From NCBI GenBank assembly GCA_017536635.1, contig JAFXHA010000025.1, forward strand, positions 1 through 35,252: a stretch of DNA of 35,252 nucleotides. The letters run 5' to 3'. The translations under genes and the position numbers were made by a program. Positions 1 to 8,636 of the stretch are shown piece after piece. Every line of letters starts with the position of its first letter. Position 1 is the stretch's first letter. A model generated the notes under the pieces. That model did not search any database. It saw only the letters and a list, made by a program, of their open reading frames with translations, and was not told the origin of the DNA. Origin of the DNA: Clostridia bacterium (GTDB lineage: Bacteria > Bacillota > Clostridia > Oscillospirales > CAG-272).

Positions 1-628
1 CCTTTTCCTGACCGATAAGTGAGCAAGCGTAGTTACCGCCTACCTTCGCAAAGCCTGTGCCTCCTTTAACGGCTCTTACGTATTCTCTTTCAACGAATAT
101 CTTTACGGGCTTGATTCCCTCGGGATAATAGGATCCAACAGGGCTGAGAATGATTATAAATTTATAGCTCTTTGACGGATGAACTCCGAGCTGAACGTCG
201 GTAGCTATAATAAAGGGGCGAATGTAAAGAGACGTTCCTTCAAGTGCGGGAACCCAATCCTTCTCCACCGAAACTATTGCCTTGAGCGCGTCAAGAACGT
301 CGGAAGGATCAAGCTCAGGAATACAAAGTCTCTTATTGGTATTGTTCATTCTCTCAATATTCTTGTCGGGTCGAAAGAGCTGTACGTCGCCATTCGGGGT
401 TCTGTAAGCCTTAAGGCCCTCGAACATCTCCTGCGCATAATGGAAGACCATACACGCGGGATCAAGAGAAAGGTTCTGATAAGGAATTACTCGCGCGTCG
501 TGCCAACCCTGACCCGCGTCATAATCCATAACGAACATATGGTCCGTAAATATCTTGCCAAAGCCGAGCTTATTCCAATCGGGCTTTGCTTTTCTCTGTT
601 CTGTAAGTTCATATCTGATATCAAGCAT
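1..628 (-). CDS. ilvE: Branched-chain amino acid aminotransferase, N-terminal part (3' end outside window)
   Basis: PLP-dependent transaminase that carries out the last step of Ile, Val and Leu synthesis with glutamate as amino donor. About 209 residues are visible, starting MLDIRYELTEQ; the rest lies beyond base 1. Family features seen are the substrate-loop region GLKAYRTPNG, the segment YIRPFIIATD, and the active-site region GGTGFAKVGGNYA, whose Lys would bind PLP. The sequence resembles the longer (about 340-360 residue) BCAT class found in many Firmicutes and eukaryotes. It lies 21 nt downstream of leuB on the same strand and is the last visible gene of the ilv-leu operon. The call is certain at family level; only the C-terminus is unseen. 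Confidence 0.93.
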   Translation of the reverse strand, partial: MLDIRYELTEQRKAKPDWNKLGFGKIFTDHMFVMDYDAGQGWHDARVIPYQNLSLDPACMVFHYAQEMFEGLKAYRTPNGDVQLFRPDKNIERMNNTNKRLCIPELDPSDVLDALKAIVSVEKDWVPALEGTSLYIRPFIIATDVQLGVHPSKSYKFIIILSPVGSYYPEGIKPVKIFVEREYVRAVKGGTGFAKVGGNYACSLIGQEK

Positions 629-649
629 TTTTATATCCTTTCCGCCAAA

Positions 650-1732
650 TCAAGCTATGTTTTTTGCGATTATATCACCCATCTCGGAGCATCCGACCTT
701 GGTGGTACCGCACTTTGCCGCATCGTAAATGTCCGCAGTACGATAACCGTCGTCAAGCGCCTTATTGACAGCCGCCTCGATAGCATCTGCCTCTACTGCC
801 ATTCCAAAGGAGTATCTGAGCATCATTGCGGCACTCATTATAGTTCCTATCGGGTTTGCGATATCCATTCCGGCAATATCGGGCGCCGAGCCGTGAATAG
901 GCTCGTACATACCGAGCGTTCCTTCCGAGAGACTTGCCGAGGGCATCATTCCGATAGAGCCCGTGAGCATACTTGCCTCATCGGAAAGTATATCGCCGAA
1001 CATATTTTCCGTAACGATAACGTCAAACTGCGAAGGATTCTTGATGAGCTGCATAGCTGTATTATCAACGAGGATGTCAGAATATTCAACGTCGGGATAT
1101 TCCTCTGCAAGCTTATGCATAACGGCTCTCCAAAGTCTTGAGGAATCAAGCACGTTAGCCTTATCTACCGACGCTACCTTCTTGCCTCTCTTGCGCGCGG
1201 ACTCAAACGCAACGCGGCCGATACGTTCTATCTCGTGTTCGCTATACGTCATTTCATCGGTAGCTACCTTTTCTCCGTTTATCTCTTCAGTTCTTCTCTT
1301 TCCAAAATAGATTCCGCCCGTAAGCTCACGAACGATCATAAGATCGATTCCGTTACCTACGATAGATTCCTTTAAGGGTGAGGAATCGGAAAGCTGGGGA
1401 AAAAGCTTGGTAGGACGAAGATTCGCAAAAAGTCCAAGCTCGCTTCTTACCGCAAGCAGAGCCTTTTCGGGACGGATCGCAGGGGGACAGCTATCCCACT
1501 TAGGTCCTCCGACAGCTCCGAGCAGAACGCTGTCCGCAGCTTTACATTTTGCCATTCCCTCGTCGGTTATCGGTACGCCGTACTTATCAATACTGCACCC
1601 GCCGATATCGACCTCGGTATATTCAAATTTATGACCGAATTTCTCCTCTATAACGCCAAGCACCTTAATTGCCTGATCAACTATCTCGGGGCCTATTCCG
1701 TCTCCCTTGAGAACTGTAATATTCTTTTGCAT
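650..1732 (-). CDS. leuB: 3-isopropylmalate dehydrogenase
   Basis: NAD-dependent oxidative decarboxylation of 3-isopropylmalate to 2-oxoisocaproate in leucine synthesis; cytosolic. At 360 residues it has normal family length. Seen are the N-terminal nucleotide-fold start ([14 protein letters not shown]), the substrate-binding stretch with [10 protein letters not shown], the Lys/Asn region around [13 protein letters not shown], the metal-binding Asp cluster in [12 protein letters not shown], and the cofactor loop [12 protein letters not shown] typical of the NAD-using enzymes. The start follows a GAAGTGAG-like ribosome binding site. It sits between leuD (28 nt upstream) and ilvE in the operon. 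Nothing looks broken. Confidence 0.97.
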   Translation of the reverse strand: MQKNITVLKGDGIGPEIVDQAIKVLGVIEEKFGHKFEYTEVDIGGCSIDKYGVPITDEGMAKCKAADSVLLGAVGGPKWDSCPPAIRPEKALLAVRSELGLFANLRPTKLFPQLSDSSPLKESIVGNGIDLMIVRELTGGIYFGKRRTEEINGEKVATDEMTYSEHEIERIGRVAFESARKRGKKVASVDKANVLDSSRLWRAVMHKLAEEYPDVEYSDILVDNTAMQLIKNPSQFDVIVTENMFGDILSDEASMLTGSIGMMPSASLSEGTLGMYEPIHGSAPDIAGMDIANPIGTIMSAAMMLRYSFGMAVEADAIEAAVNKALDDGYRTADIYDAAKCGTTKVGCSEMGDIIAKNIA

Positions 1733-1760
1733 AAGCTCACTTCTTTCTGATTGGTTTAAA

Positions 1761-2249
1761 TTATTTATTGTTTTTGAGATAATTCATAAGTCCGTCGTTC
1801 TTTATGATCTCTTTTACGAAATCCGGGAACGGCTCTGCCTGATATGTCTCATTTTTGGTTTCATTAGTAATAACGCCCGTGTCAAAATCAACGGTTACCG
1901 AATCTCCCGCCTCGATCTTCTCACTTGCCTCGGGACATTCGAGGATCGCAAGACCGATATTTATTGAATTGCGGAAGAAGATTCTCGCAAAGGTCTTTGC
2001 GATAACGCAGGAGACCCCCGAATTTTTTATTGCGATAGGCGCGTGCTCACGCGACGAACCGCAGCCGAAGTTAGCTCCGCCGACGATAATATCGCCCTGC
2101 TTTACCTTTTTGACAAAATCCTTGTCGATATCCTCCATACAGTGAGAAGCAAGCTCCTTATGATCTGCGGTGTTCAGATATCTTGCGGGAATAATAACGT
2201 CGGTATCGACGTTGTCGCCGTATTTGTGTATGTATCCTTTTGCCAGCAT
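1761..2249 (-). CDS. leuD: 3-isopropylmalate dehydratase, small subunit
   Basis: Small swivel-domain partner of LeuC; together they isomerise 2-isopropylmalate to 3-isopropylmalate. At 162 residues it is the short type that pairs with the roughly 420-residue homoaconitase-like LeuC. Diagnostic residues are [12 protein letters not shown] near the N-terminus and the substrate-loop motif [17 protein letters not shown] around residues 57-73. The ATG is preceded by a strong AAGGAGGAG ribosome binding site. The gene starts 13 nt after the leuC stop, so the two subunits are probably translationally linked. Confidence 0.96.
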   Translation of the reverse strand: MLAKGYIHKYGDNVDTDVIIPARYLNTADHKELASHCMEDIDKDFVKKVKQGDIIVGGANFGCGSSREHAPIAIKNSGVSCVIAKTFARIFFRNSINIGLAILECPEASEKIEAGDSVTVDFDTGVITNETKNETYQAEPFPDFVKEIIKNDGLMNYLKNNK

Positions 2250-2262
2250 AGCTCTCTCCTCC

Positions 2263-3525
2263 TTAGTCCAGATCTCTGGGATCGCAGATCCTTCCTGCGA
2301 TAGCGCTTGCCGCCGCTACTGCGGGGCTCGCGAGATAAATTTTAGAGGTTACGTGTCCCATTCTTCCCACGAAATTACGGTTTGTGGTTGCAACCGCGAC
2401 CTCGTCCTCAGCGAGTATTCCCATATAACCGCCAAGACAGGGACCGCAGGTAGGCGTAGAAACGACGCAGCCCGCATCGATAAAGGTATCGATATATCCA
2501 AGCTTGATACATTCCTTATAAATGGTCTGAGTTGCGGGAATGATTATACACCTGATACCCTTTGCAACGTGCTTACCCTTAAGTATTTCAGCCGCTGCCT
2601 TCATATCAGAAAGTCTGCCGTTGGTGCAGGATCCAATAACTACCTGATCGGGAATTATATCCGCAAGCTCTCTTGCGTCCTTGGTGTTCTCGGGAAGATG
2701 AGGACAAGCCACGGTGGGCTCAATCGTCGAAAGGTCGATTACGACGGTCTCATCATACTCGGCGTCATCGTCAGCCTTGTAAATCTTGAATTCTCTGTTT
2801 ACTCTTCCCTTTACGTACTCGAGAGTTACCTCGTCGACCTCAAATATACCGTTCTTTGCGCCTGCCTCGATAGCCATATTAGCCATACAGAGACGGTCGT
2901 CGATGCTAAGGCTCCTGAGTCCCTCGCCCGTAAATTCCATAGAGCGATAGAGCGCTCCGTCAACACCGATCTTGCCGATTATGTAAAGGATTACGTCCTT
3001 ACCCGATACGAAAGGACGAAGCTCGCCCACAAGCTCAAACTTGATAGCCGACGGAACCTTGAACCAAGCTTTACCCGTAGCCATACCTGCCGCCATATCG
3101 GTGCTTCCGACGCCGGTCGAGAAGGCTCCGAGCGCACCGTAAGTACACGTATGCGAATCGGCACCGATAACAAGCTCACCGGGGCCTACAAGTCCCTTTT
3201 CGGGAAGAAGCGCGTGCTCTATTCCCATATCTCCGACGTCGTAATAATTGGTAATGTCAAAATTCTTAGCAAACACTCTGCACTGCTTACACTGCTGAGC
3301 CGCTTTTATATCCTTGTTAGGTACAAAGTGGTCCATAACGAGCGCGATCTTATCCTTGTTGAAAACGCCCTCAAATCCGTTGTTCTTAAACTCATTTATA
3401 GCAACGGGAGAGGTAATGTCGTTTCCGAGAACAAGGTCGAGGTTCGCCATTATCAGCTGGCCCGCCTTGACTGAATCGAGTCCTGCGTGTGCCGCCAATA
3501 TCTTTTGCGTCATCGTCATTCCCAT
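2263..3525 (-). CDS. leuC: 3-isopropylmalate dehydratase, large subunit
   Basis: Aconitase-family [4Fe-4S] enzyme of leucine synthesis, catalytic partner of LeuD. The protein has 420 residues, the shorter archaeal/Clostridia type rather than the roughly 465-residue E. coli type. The three cluster ligands are visible as Cys300 (GSCTNGR) and Cys360/Cys363 ([10 protein letters not shown]), and the active-site segment [12 protein letters not shown] lies near residues 122-133. The start Met is 8 nt after a GAGG ribosome binding site. It is followed directly by leuD, as expected for an obligate heterodimer. Being an exposed-cluster enzyme, it fits an anaerobic host. Confidence 0.96.
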   Translation of the reverse strand: MGMTMTQKILAAHAGLDSVKAGQLIMANLDLVLGNDITSPVAINEFKNNGFEGVFNKDKIALVMDHFVPNKDIKAAQQCKQCRVFAKNFDITNYYDVGDMGIEHALLPEKGLVGPGELVIGADSHTCTYGALGAFSTGVGSTDMAAGMATGKAWFKVPSAIKFELVGELRPFVSGKDVILYIIGKIGVDGALYRSMEFTGEGLRSLSIDDRLCMANMAIEAGAKNGIFEVDEVTLEYVKGRVNREFKIYKADDDAEYDETVVIDLSTIEPTVACPHLPENTKDARELADIIPDQVVIGSCTNGRLSDMKAAAEILKGKHVAKGIRCIIIPATQTIYKECIKLGYIDTFIDAGCVVSTPTCGPCLGGYMGILAEDEVAVATTNRNFVGRMGHVTSKIYLASPAVAAASAIAGRICDPRDLD

Positions 3526-3546
3526 ATAAATATCCTCAAGCTTTCA

Positions 3547-5223
3547 TTAGTTATTGTTTTTTATATTTCTGTTAATTGCCGATATAAGCGCGCTGATGGA
3601 TGCCGAGATAATATCGTCGTCAATTCCCGCGCCCCAGCTGGTCTGACCGTCGTCAAAGGTTACGCTGACGTAGGTTACTGCCTTAGAGGACGAGCCGGTA
3701 GAGAGCGCGTGCTCGTTATAAGTGAGGTTGGAGTAATGTATTCCAAGCTGCTTCATAATAGCATTGCTGACTGCGTCGAGACGTCCGTTTCCTTCAGCCG
3801 AGATATCCTTTGTCTCTCCGTTCATGCTTATAGTAATGATCGCCTTCATCGCGTCGGGCTTACGAATAAAGTGGTAATCGAGCAGCTCAAGCGGCGCATT
3901 GATGCCAACGTACTCGCTTGTAAATATCTCGAGGACCTCTGCGGCGGAAAGCTCCTTGTGGCCTCTGTCCGAAAATCCCTTGACAGTATATCCGACCGCC
4001 TCGCGCATCTTGGGCGGAAGCACGTAGCCGAAATTGTGCTCGAGCAGGTATCCGATACCGCCCTTGCCCGACTGAGAGTTGATACGTATAACGTCGGTCT
4101 CGTATTCTCTGCCGACGTCCTTGGGGTCAATAGGAAGATAAGGCACCGTCCAATAACGGCAGGTGTGATCCTCTCTCCATTTCATTCCCTTTGCTATCGC
4201 GTCCTGATGTGAGCCCGAGAATGCCGCGAATACGAGCTTACCCGCATAAGGAGTTCTGTCGTATACCTGCATTCTGGTAACACGCTCGTAAAGCTCAGTA
4301 ACGTACGGCAGATCCGAAAAATCAAGTCCCGAATCAACGCCCTGTGCGAACATATTAAGCGCCATAGTAACGATATCTACGTTACCCGTTCTCTCTCCGT
4401 TTCCAAACAGAGTTCCCTCTATTCTGTCGCCACCCGCAAGAAGTCCCATTTCGGCGTCCGCGACTGCGCATCCGCGGTCATTATGCGGATGAAGCGAGAT
4501 GATAACATTCTCTCTGTACTTGATGTTTTCGCTTATGTATTCAACCTGATTTGCGTAAACGTGAGGCATAGATACCTGCACTGTTACGGGCAGATTGATT
4601 ATTACCTTATTATCTGCAGTAGGCTTCCATACGTCGAGCACGGCATTACATATCTCGAGCGCAAATTCAGGCTCCGTTCCTGTAAAGGATTCGGGAGAAT
4701 ACTCGTATCGGTAATTCACGCCCATTTCCTTGCTGTATTTATTGAAAAGCTCTGCGCCCGACACTGCGATGTCGATTATTTCCTGCTTCGACTTTTTGAA
4801 CACCTGCTCTCTCTGCGCGACAGAGGTGGAGTTATAAAGATGTACGATAGCATTTTTACAGCCCTTGAGACTTTCAAAGGTCTTTTTTATGATATGCTCG
4901 CGCGACTGTGTAAGCACCTGGACTGTAACGTCGTCGGGAATAAGATTCTGCTCAATGAGCGTACGCAAAAACAAGAACTCGGTATCGGATGCTGCGGGGA
5001 ATCCAACCTCTATCTCCTTGAATCCGATATCAACGAGGAGCTTGAAGAAATCAAGCTTCTCCTCGAGACTCATAGGAATTATCAGCGACTGATTACCGTC
5101 TCTGAGATCCACCGAGCACCATATAGGAGCCTTGGATATTGAGTTATTCTTCGTCCAGCTCATCGAGTTTCCGACTGCGGGAAAATACTGCTTTGTATAT
5201 TTGGTATAATTCATCTTAGACAT
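3547..5223 (-). CDS. leuA: 2-isopropylmalate synthase, LeuA type 2
   Basis: Condenses acetyl-CoA with 2-oxoisovalerate, the committed step of leucine synthesis. At 558 residues with an N-terminal extension (TKQYFPAVGNSMSW) before the TIM barrel, it matches the actinobacterial/fungal-style second class rather than the E. coli type. The catalytic motif DLRDGNQSL is at residues 39-47 and the metal-binding HPHND at 245-249. The C-terminal roughly 130 residues correspond to the Leu-binding regulatory domain, with the variable repeat region near ALSTGSSSKAVTYV. It lies between ilvD and leuC with short gaps. Feedback inhibition by Leu is expected from the domain but cannot be read from the sequence. 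Confidence 0.95.
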   Translation of the reverse strand: MSKMNYTKYTKQYFPAVGNSMSWTKNNSISKAPIWCSVDLRDGNQSLIIPMSLEEKLDFFKLLVDIGFKEIEVGFPAASDTEFLFLRTLIEQNLIPDDVTVQVLTQSREHIIKKTFESLKGCKNAIVHLYNSTSVAQREQVFKKSKQEIIDIAVSGAELFNKYSKEMGVNYRYEYSPESFTGTEPEFALEICNAVLDVWKPTADNKVIINLPVTVQVSMPHVYANQVEYISENIKYRENVIISLHPHNDRGCAVADAEMGLLAGGDRIEGTLFGNGERTGNVDIVTMALNMFAQGVDSGLDFSDLPYVTELYERVTRMQVYDRTPYAGKLVFAAFSGSHQDAIAKGMKWREDHTCRYWTVPYLPIDPKDVGREYETDVIRINSQSGKGGIGYLLEHNFGYVLPPKMREAVGYTVKGFSDRGHKELSAAEVLEIFTSEYVGINAPLELLDYHFIRKPDAMKAIITISMNGETKDISAEGNGRLDAVSNAIMKQLGIHYSNLTYNEHALSTGSSSKAVTYVSVTFDDGQTSWGAGIDDDIISASISALISAINRNIKNNN

Positions 5224-5248
5224 TTATTATTGCGAAAGTCCTTTCGTA

Positions 5249-6913
5249 TTATTTCATTATCGCGCCCTTATCTGCGCCGTCAACAAGCTTTGCGTATCTT
5301 GCAAGCCAGCCGCTCTTGATATTGGGCTCGGGTGCAACGTACTTAGCGCGTCTTTCGGCAAGTGTTTCTTCATCAACAAGCACGTTAATAGATGCCGCGG
5401 GAATATCTATTTCTATGGTATCCCCTTCCTCTATAAGCGCGATATTTCCGCCGTCAGCGGCTTCGGGAGAAACGTGTCCGATAGAAGCTCCGCGGCTTGC
5501 GCCCGAAAATCTTCCGTCGGTGATAAGCGCTACCGTCTTATCGAGATTCATTCCGGCAAGCGCACTCGTAGGATTAAGCATCTCTCTCATACCGGGACCG
5601 CCCTTAGGGCCTTCGTATCTTATAACGACAACGTCGCCGTCTACGATATTACCTGAATATATTGCCGCAATAGCCTCTTCTTCAGAATTGAAGACTCTTG
5701 CTCTACCGCTGTGCTTCAGCATTTCGGGAGCTACCGCACTTCTCTTGACAACACAACCCTTCTGAGCGATATTTCCCCAAAGGATCTGTATTCCGCCGGT
5801 CTCACTGTACGGATCGTCGATGGGACGTATCGCGCCCGTATTCTTTATGTAAGCGCCCTTGACGTTCTCGCCTACGGTCTTTCCCGTAACGGTTATCGCA
5901 TCGACGTCAAGCAAGCCCTTTTTGATAAGCTCTGCCTGAACGGCGGGAATTCCGCCTGCGGCGTCGAGATCCTGAATATGAGTAGGACCTGCGGGAGCAA
6001 GGTGGCAAAGATTGGGAACCTTTGCGCTCATCTTGTTAAACAAGTTAAGGTCAAGCTCAACTCCTGCCTCATTGGCGATCGCCAAGAGGTGCAGAACACT
6101 GTTAGAGCTGCATCCGAGCGCCATATCGCACGCAAGCGCATTCTCAATAGAACGCTGATTTATGATATCTCTTGCGCGTACGTTATTTTTAACAAGCTCC
6201 ATAATAGCCATTCCCGCATGCTTGGCAAGTATCGTTCTCTTGTTGCTTACCGCGGGGATGGTTCCGTTTCCGGGAAGCGCTATTCCTATTGCTTCGCAAA
6301 GGCAGTTCATGCTGTTCGCGGTATACATTCCCGCGCAGCTTCCACAGCCGGGGCAAACGCCCTGCTCGCATTCCTCAAGCTTACATTCGTCGATAATACC
6401 TGCCTTATAAGCGCCGACCGCCTCAAACATCTTGGAGAGGCTGACCTCTTCGCCGTTATAGGTTCCTGCGAGCATAGGTCCGCCACTGCAAACTATTGCG
6501 GGAACGTTCATTCTTACCGCCGCCATTACCATACCGGGAACTATCTTGTCGCAGTTTGGAACGAGCACGAGACCGTCGAGCTGATGTGCCATAGTCATAG
6601 TCTCAACACTATCACAGATAAGCTCACGGCTTGCGAGCGAATACTTCATTCCCACGTGTCCCATAGCTATACCGTCGCAAACACCTATCGCGGGAATAAG
6701 TATCGGCGTACCGCCCGCCATTCGAATGCCTGCCTTTACGGCATCGGCTATTTTATCAAGATGAAAATGCCCCGGAACTATCTCGCTGTGAGCGCTGACA
6801 ACGCCTATAAGCGGACGCTCAAGCTCCTCTTTTGTATAGCCCATAGCATAAAACAAGCTTCTGTTCGGCGCTCTTTCTGCACCCTTTGTTACGTTATCGG
6901 AACGAAGTACCAT
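5249..6913 (-). CDS. ilvD: Dihydroxy-acid dehydratase
   Basis: Iron-sulfur dehydratase that makes the 2-oxo acids immediately before the transaminase step of Ile and Val, and also yields 2-oxoisovalerate for Leu and pantothenate. It is 554 residues, normal length. Cluster Cys residues are visible at Cys121 (NCDKIVPGM) and Cys193 ([12 protein letters not shown]). The first motif reads [12 protein letters not shown] and lacks the extra Cys of the PCN-type enzymes, so this resembles the oxygen-labile class rather than the three-Cys [2Fe-2S] class; that assignment is inference from motif type. The start is set by an AAGGAG ribosome binding site. Upstream is a 71-nt gap with two inverted repeats, then the ECF S gene. 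Confidence 0.97.
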   Translation of the reverse strand: MVLRSDNVTKGAERAPNRSLFYAMGYTKEELERPLIGVVSAHSEIVPGHFHLDKIADAVKAGIRMAGGTPILIPAIGVCDGIAMGHVGMKYSLASRELICDSVETMTMAHQLDGLVLVPNCDKIVPGMVMAAVRMNVPAIVCSGGPMLAGTYNGEEVSLSKMFEAVGAYKAGIIDECKLEECEQGVCPGCGSCAGMYTANSMNCLCEAIGIALPGNGTIPAVSNKRTILAKHAGMAIMELVKNNVRARDIINQRSIENALACDMALGCSSNSVLHLLAIANEAGVELDLNLFNKMSAKVPNLCHLAPAGPTHIQDLDAAGGIPAVQAELIKKGLLDVDAITVTGKTVGENVKGAYIKNTGAIRPIDDPYSETGGIQILWGNIAQKGCVVKRSAVAPEMLKHSGRARVFNSEEEAIAAIYSGNIVDGDVVVIRYEGPKGGPGMREMLNPTSALAGMNLDKTVALITDGRFSGASRGASIGHVSPEAADGGNIALIEEGDTIEIDIPAASINVLVDEETLAERRAKYVAPEPNIKSGWLARYAKLVDGADKGAIMK

Positions 6914-6928
6914 AAAATTTCTCCTTTC

Positions 6929-6976
6929 CTACCCTTCTTTAAAGAAAGGTAGCCAAAGAACTTTCTAAACGTTCTT
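6929..6976. repeat. Paired palindromes in the ECF S to ilvD gap
   Basis: A 24-bp near-perfect palindrome (6929-6952, outer arms CTACC/GGTAG, one mismatch pair) is followed by a second inverted repeat (6956-6961 AAGAAC with 6971-6976 GTTCTT, 9-nt loop). On the coding strand the first hairpin lies just ahead of the ilvD ribosome binding site. There is no clear U-tract, so it is not a classical terminator. It resembles small palindromic intergenic repeats of gut Clostridia, but copy number cannot be judged from one window. Confidence 0.55.
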
Positions 6977-6984
6977 ATTGGTTA

Positions 6985-7620
6985 TTATATTTTGATTTTC
7001 TTTTTTACTATATCAACAATTCTTACTATTGCCGGAGAGAGTATAAGATTTACAAGAAACTCTCCTATAAAGTTAAGACCTGCAAGTCCAAGGAATACAA
7101 GGCTGAACGCATTTTCAAACGAGCCGAACGCGTCCGGGAACATTGCGGGAAGCCCTTCCATCGTCTCGAAGAAGAAAAGAAGCATTCCTACAACGAAGAT
7201 TCCCGTATTGACGATAGGCGCGGTAACAGCCGCGAGAACGGTTTTAAGATATACGAATTTCTCGCCGAACAGCTTGCCCAATCCCTTATATACAAGGCCG
7301 GAGCAAAGTCCCGCCGCGATTGCCTTTACCAGACAAACGATTATAAACCAAACAGGATTGGCGGTAAATAAAAGGTATGAAAACGCATCGATTCCAACGA
7401 TACCCATTATCATGGTGATAACACCGAACACACCGCCAAGCACAGCGCCTTCCTTGGGGCCAAGCAAACAAGCGCCGACAACTATCGGCACGAGCACAAA
7501 CGACATAGGCAGCGGACCTATTTTTATAAAGGATCCGAGCATCTGAAGCACTACGACAAGAGCTATGAGCAATGCCATTTGTACCATACGCAATATTTTT
7601 TGATTTCGGGTATTATTCAT
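6985..7620 (-). CDS. ECF transporter S component, candidate pantothenate importer
   Basis: Small integral-membrane protein (211 residues from the ATG chosen here) with about five to six hydrophobic helices and a short basic C-terminus (DIVKKKIKI). The N-terminal pattern, a hydrophobic helix then GSFIKIGPLPMSFVLVPIVVG and LLGPKEGAVLGG, matches substrate-binding S subunits of energy-coupling-factor vitamin transporters. Such subunits use a shared energising module (EcfA, EcfA', EcfT), which is not in this window. Substrate is inferred: the preceding gene is a pantothenate kinase homologue, so pantothenate is the leading guess, but riboflavin or another vitamin is possible. A TTG nine bases upstream is in frame, but the GGGGG ribosome binding site fits the ATG at 7620 much better. 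Confidence 0.8.
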   Translation of the reverse strand: MNNTRNQKILRMVQMALLIALVVVLQMLGSFIKIGPLPMSFVLVPIVVGACLLGPKEGAVLGGVFGVITMIMGIVGIDAFSYLLFTANPVWFIIVCLVKAIAAGLCSGLVYKGLGKLFGEKFVYLKTVLAAVTAPIVNTGIFVVGMLLFFFETMEGLPAMFPDAFGSFENAFSLVFLGLAGLNFIGEFLVNLILSPAIVRIVDIVKKKIKI

Positions 7621-7629
7621 AATCTTCAA

Positions 7630-7755
7630 TACCCCCTTTTGTTAAGTACAGCCGTCTGTGCTGTCTCAAAGAAAAAGTAATTTTTGAACATAATATGTTC
7701 CTTCCCGGGACTTTCACCCTTGGCTACCGTCCGCAACCGCAGTACAGTGCAATAA
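7630..7755 (-). promoter_or_regulatory. Structured leader upstream of the ECF S gene, unclassified
   Basis: The gap between coaX and the ECF S gene contains several hairpin candidates on the coding strand: GAACA/TGTTC (7700-7686), ACAGC/GCTGT (7664-7648), GGG/CCC around TGAAAGT (7719-7707), and a weaker CTGC/GTAG pair enclosing a G-rich stretch. The core GGGTGAAAGTCCCGGGAAGG looks like the conserved single-stranded blocks of metabolite-binding RNAs. I compared it by memory with FMN, cobalamin, TPP, ykkC-type, SAM, glycine and c-di-nucleotide aptamers and it fits none end to end. Its location suggests a sensor of the transported vitamin or a derivative, which is inference. Confidence 0.45.
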
Positions 7756-7760
7756 AATTT

Positions 7761-7789
7761 ATAATACTCGGCTAAGCCGTTATTACCAA
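7761..7789 (-). promoter_or_regulatory. Candidate internal promoter before the ECF S leader
   Basis: TTGGTA (7789-7784) and TATTAT (7766-7761) are separated by 17 bp immediately after the coaX stop codon. The spacer contains a perfect 11-bp palindrome CGGCTTAGCCG (7779-7769), a possible operator. The -35 box is only a 4/6 match, so strength is uncertain. Confidence 0.45.
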
Positions 7790-7791
7790 AG

Positions 7792-8577
7792 TCAGATATT
7801 GTTTTTATAAATGCAAGCAAGTCCCATCAGCGTAAGCTCGGGGATATGCCGCATATTATGATTACACGAGCCTATAACCGACTGCGCGTATTCACCCGTT
7901 ATAAATATTTCGGCGCTATCACTGCCCATTTCAGCAAGGAATCTGTCGATAAAGCCGTCTATCATCATAGCGTGTCCGAGTATTACCCCGGCACGCACCG
8001 ATTCATAAGAATTTTTACCGATAGCACGCGCAGGCTCTGCCGCGCTTACAGTAGGAAGAAGTGCGGTCTTTCCGTGCAGAGCGCCAAAGGACATCTCGAT
8101 GCCCGCAAGGATACTGCCGCCTATATATTCGCCACGCGAGTTTATGGCAAACACCGTTGTTGCCGTGCCAACGTCAATGATTATACACGGAGTTTTTGAT
8201 ATGCTTTCATTTTTACATATATCGATAACTGCCGCCGCGTTGGCAACGAGATCCGAGCCGAGCTCCGACGGGTTATCTATTTTTATAGGAAATCCTGTTT
8301 TTATTCCCTTTCCAACGACCGTAGCATCAACACCGAAAAGACGCTTTACCATATCAAGCAAAATTTCGGTAAGCTGCGGAACTACCGACGAGAGCACGGC
8401 GGAATCCACAGAGCATCTCTCGATATTATAAAATCCAAGTATGCCCGATACGGCAAGCGCATACTCATCAGAGGTCTTATTTATATCGGTTGCGACCTTA
8501 AAGCTCTGCGCAAGCCTATCTGCATCAAAGAGACCAAAGTTTATAACAGAATTATCTATCTCTATCGCAAGCAACAT
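7792..8577 (-). CDS. coaX: Type III pantothenate kinase homologue, altered N-terminal motif
   Basis: Would phosphorylate pantothenate in the first step of CoA synthesis; cytosolic, ASKHA fold. It has 261 residues, normal for CoaX. Recognisable motifs are the catalytic Asp in PSELGSDLVANAAAV (Asp109) and IIDVGTATTVFAINSRGEYIGGSI with ILAGIEMSFGALHGKTALLP. The usual N-terminal DxGNT phosphate motif is replaced by EIDNS (residues 6-10), and the usual Arg after the GAD/GSD Asp is Leu, so activity may be changed. The start follows an AAGGGAGG ribosome binding site. The gene sits between ilvC and the ECF S gene on the ilv-leu strand, with a perfect hairpin in the ilvC gap. Family assignment is firm; function as a kinase is less so. 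Confidence 0.85.
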   Translation of the reverse strand: MLLAIEIDNSVINFGLFDADRLAQSFKVATDINKTSDEYALAVSGILGFYNIERCSVDSAVLSSVVPQLTEILLDMVKRLFGVDATVVGKGIKTGFPIKIDNPSELGSDLVANAAAVIDICKNESISKTPCIIIDVGTATTVFAINSRGEYIGGSILAGIEMSFGALHGKTALLPTVSAAEPARAIGKNSYESVRAGVILGHAMMIDGFIDRFLAEMGSDSAEIFITGEYAQSVIGSCNHNMRHIPELTLMGLACIYKNNI

Positions 8578-8600
8578 ATTTTTAACCTCCCTTTTATCTT

Positions 8601-8624
8601 GGGAAGCTCCTTTCGGAGCTTCCC
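8601..8624 (-). other. Perfect intercistronic hairpin between ilvC and coaX
   Basis: A 10-bp perfect stem GGGAAGCTCC/GGAGCTTCCC with a 4-nt loop follows the ilvC stop. On the coding strand it is not followed by a run of U, so it is more likely an RNA-stability or processing element, or a weak attenuator, than a full terminator. The coaX ribosome binding site begins a few bases downstream. Confidence 0.65.
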
Positions 8625-8636
8625 GTTATTTAATGA

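Noticed and set aside
179..1141. Plus-strand 320-codon open frame opposite ilvE/leuB
   Set aside because: Antisense to two certain genes, no family features, no ribosome binding site; arises from codon bias.
2170..3474. Plus-strand 434-codon open frame opposite leuC
   Set aside because: Fully antisense to leuC; product is Cys/Arg/Ser-rich without recognisable domains.
5711..6952. Plus-strand 413-codon open frame opposite ilvD
   Set aside because: Shadow of ilvD; no start signal or homology pattern.
7681..7740. FMN, cobalamin or guanidine (ykkC) riboswitch upstream of the ECF S gene
   Set aside because: Short stretches resemble parts of these aptamers, but the other conserved blocks and their order are missing.
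7626..7820. Minus-strand 64-codon frame across the coaX/ECF S gap
   Set aside because: Overlaps the coaX end and the structured leader, lacks a ribosome binding site, and has no protein-like pattern.
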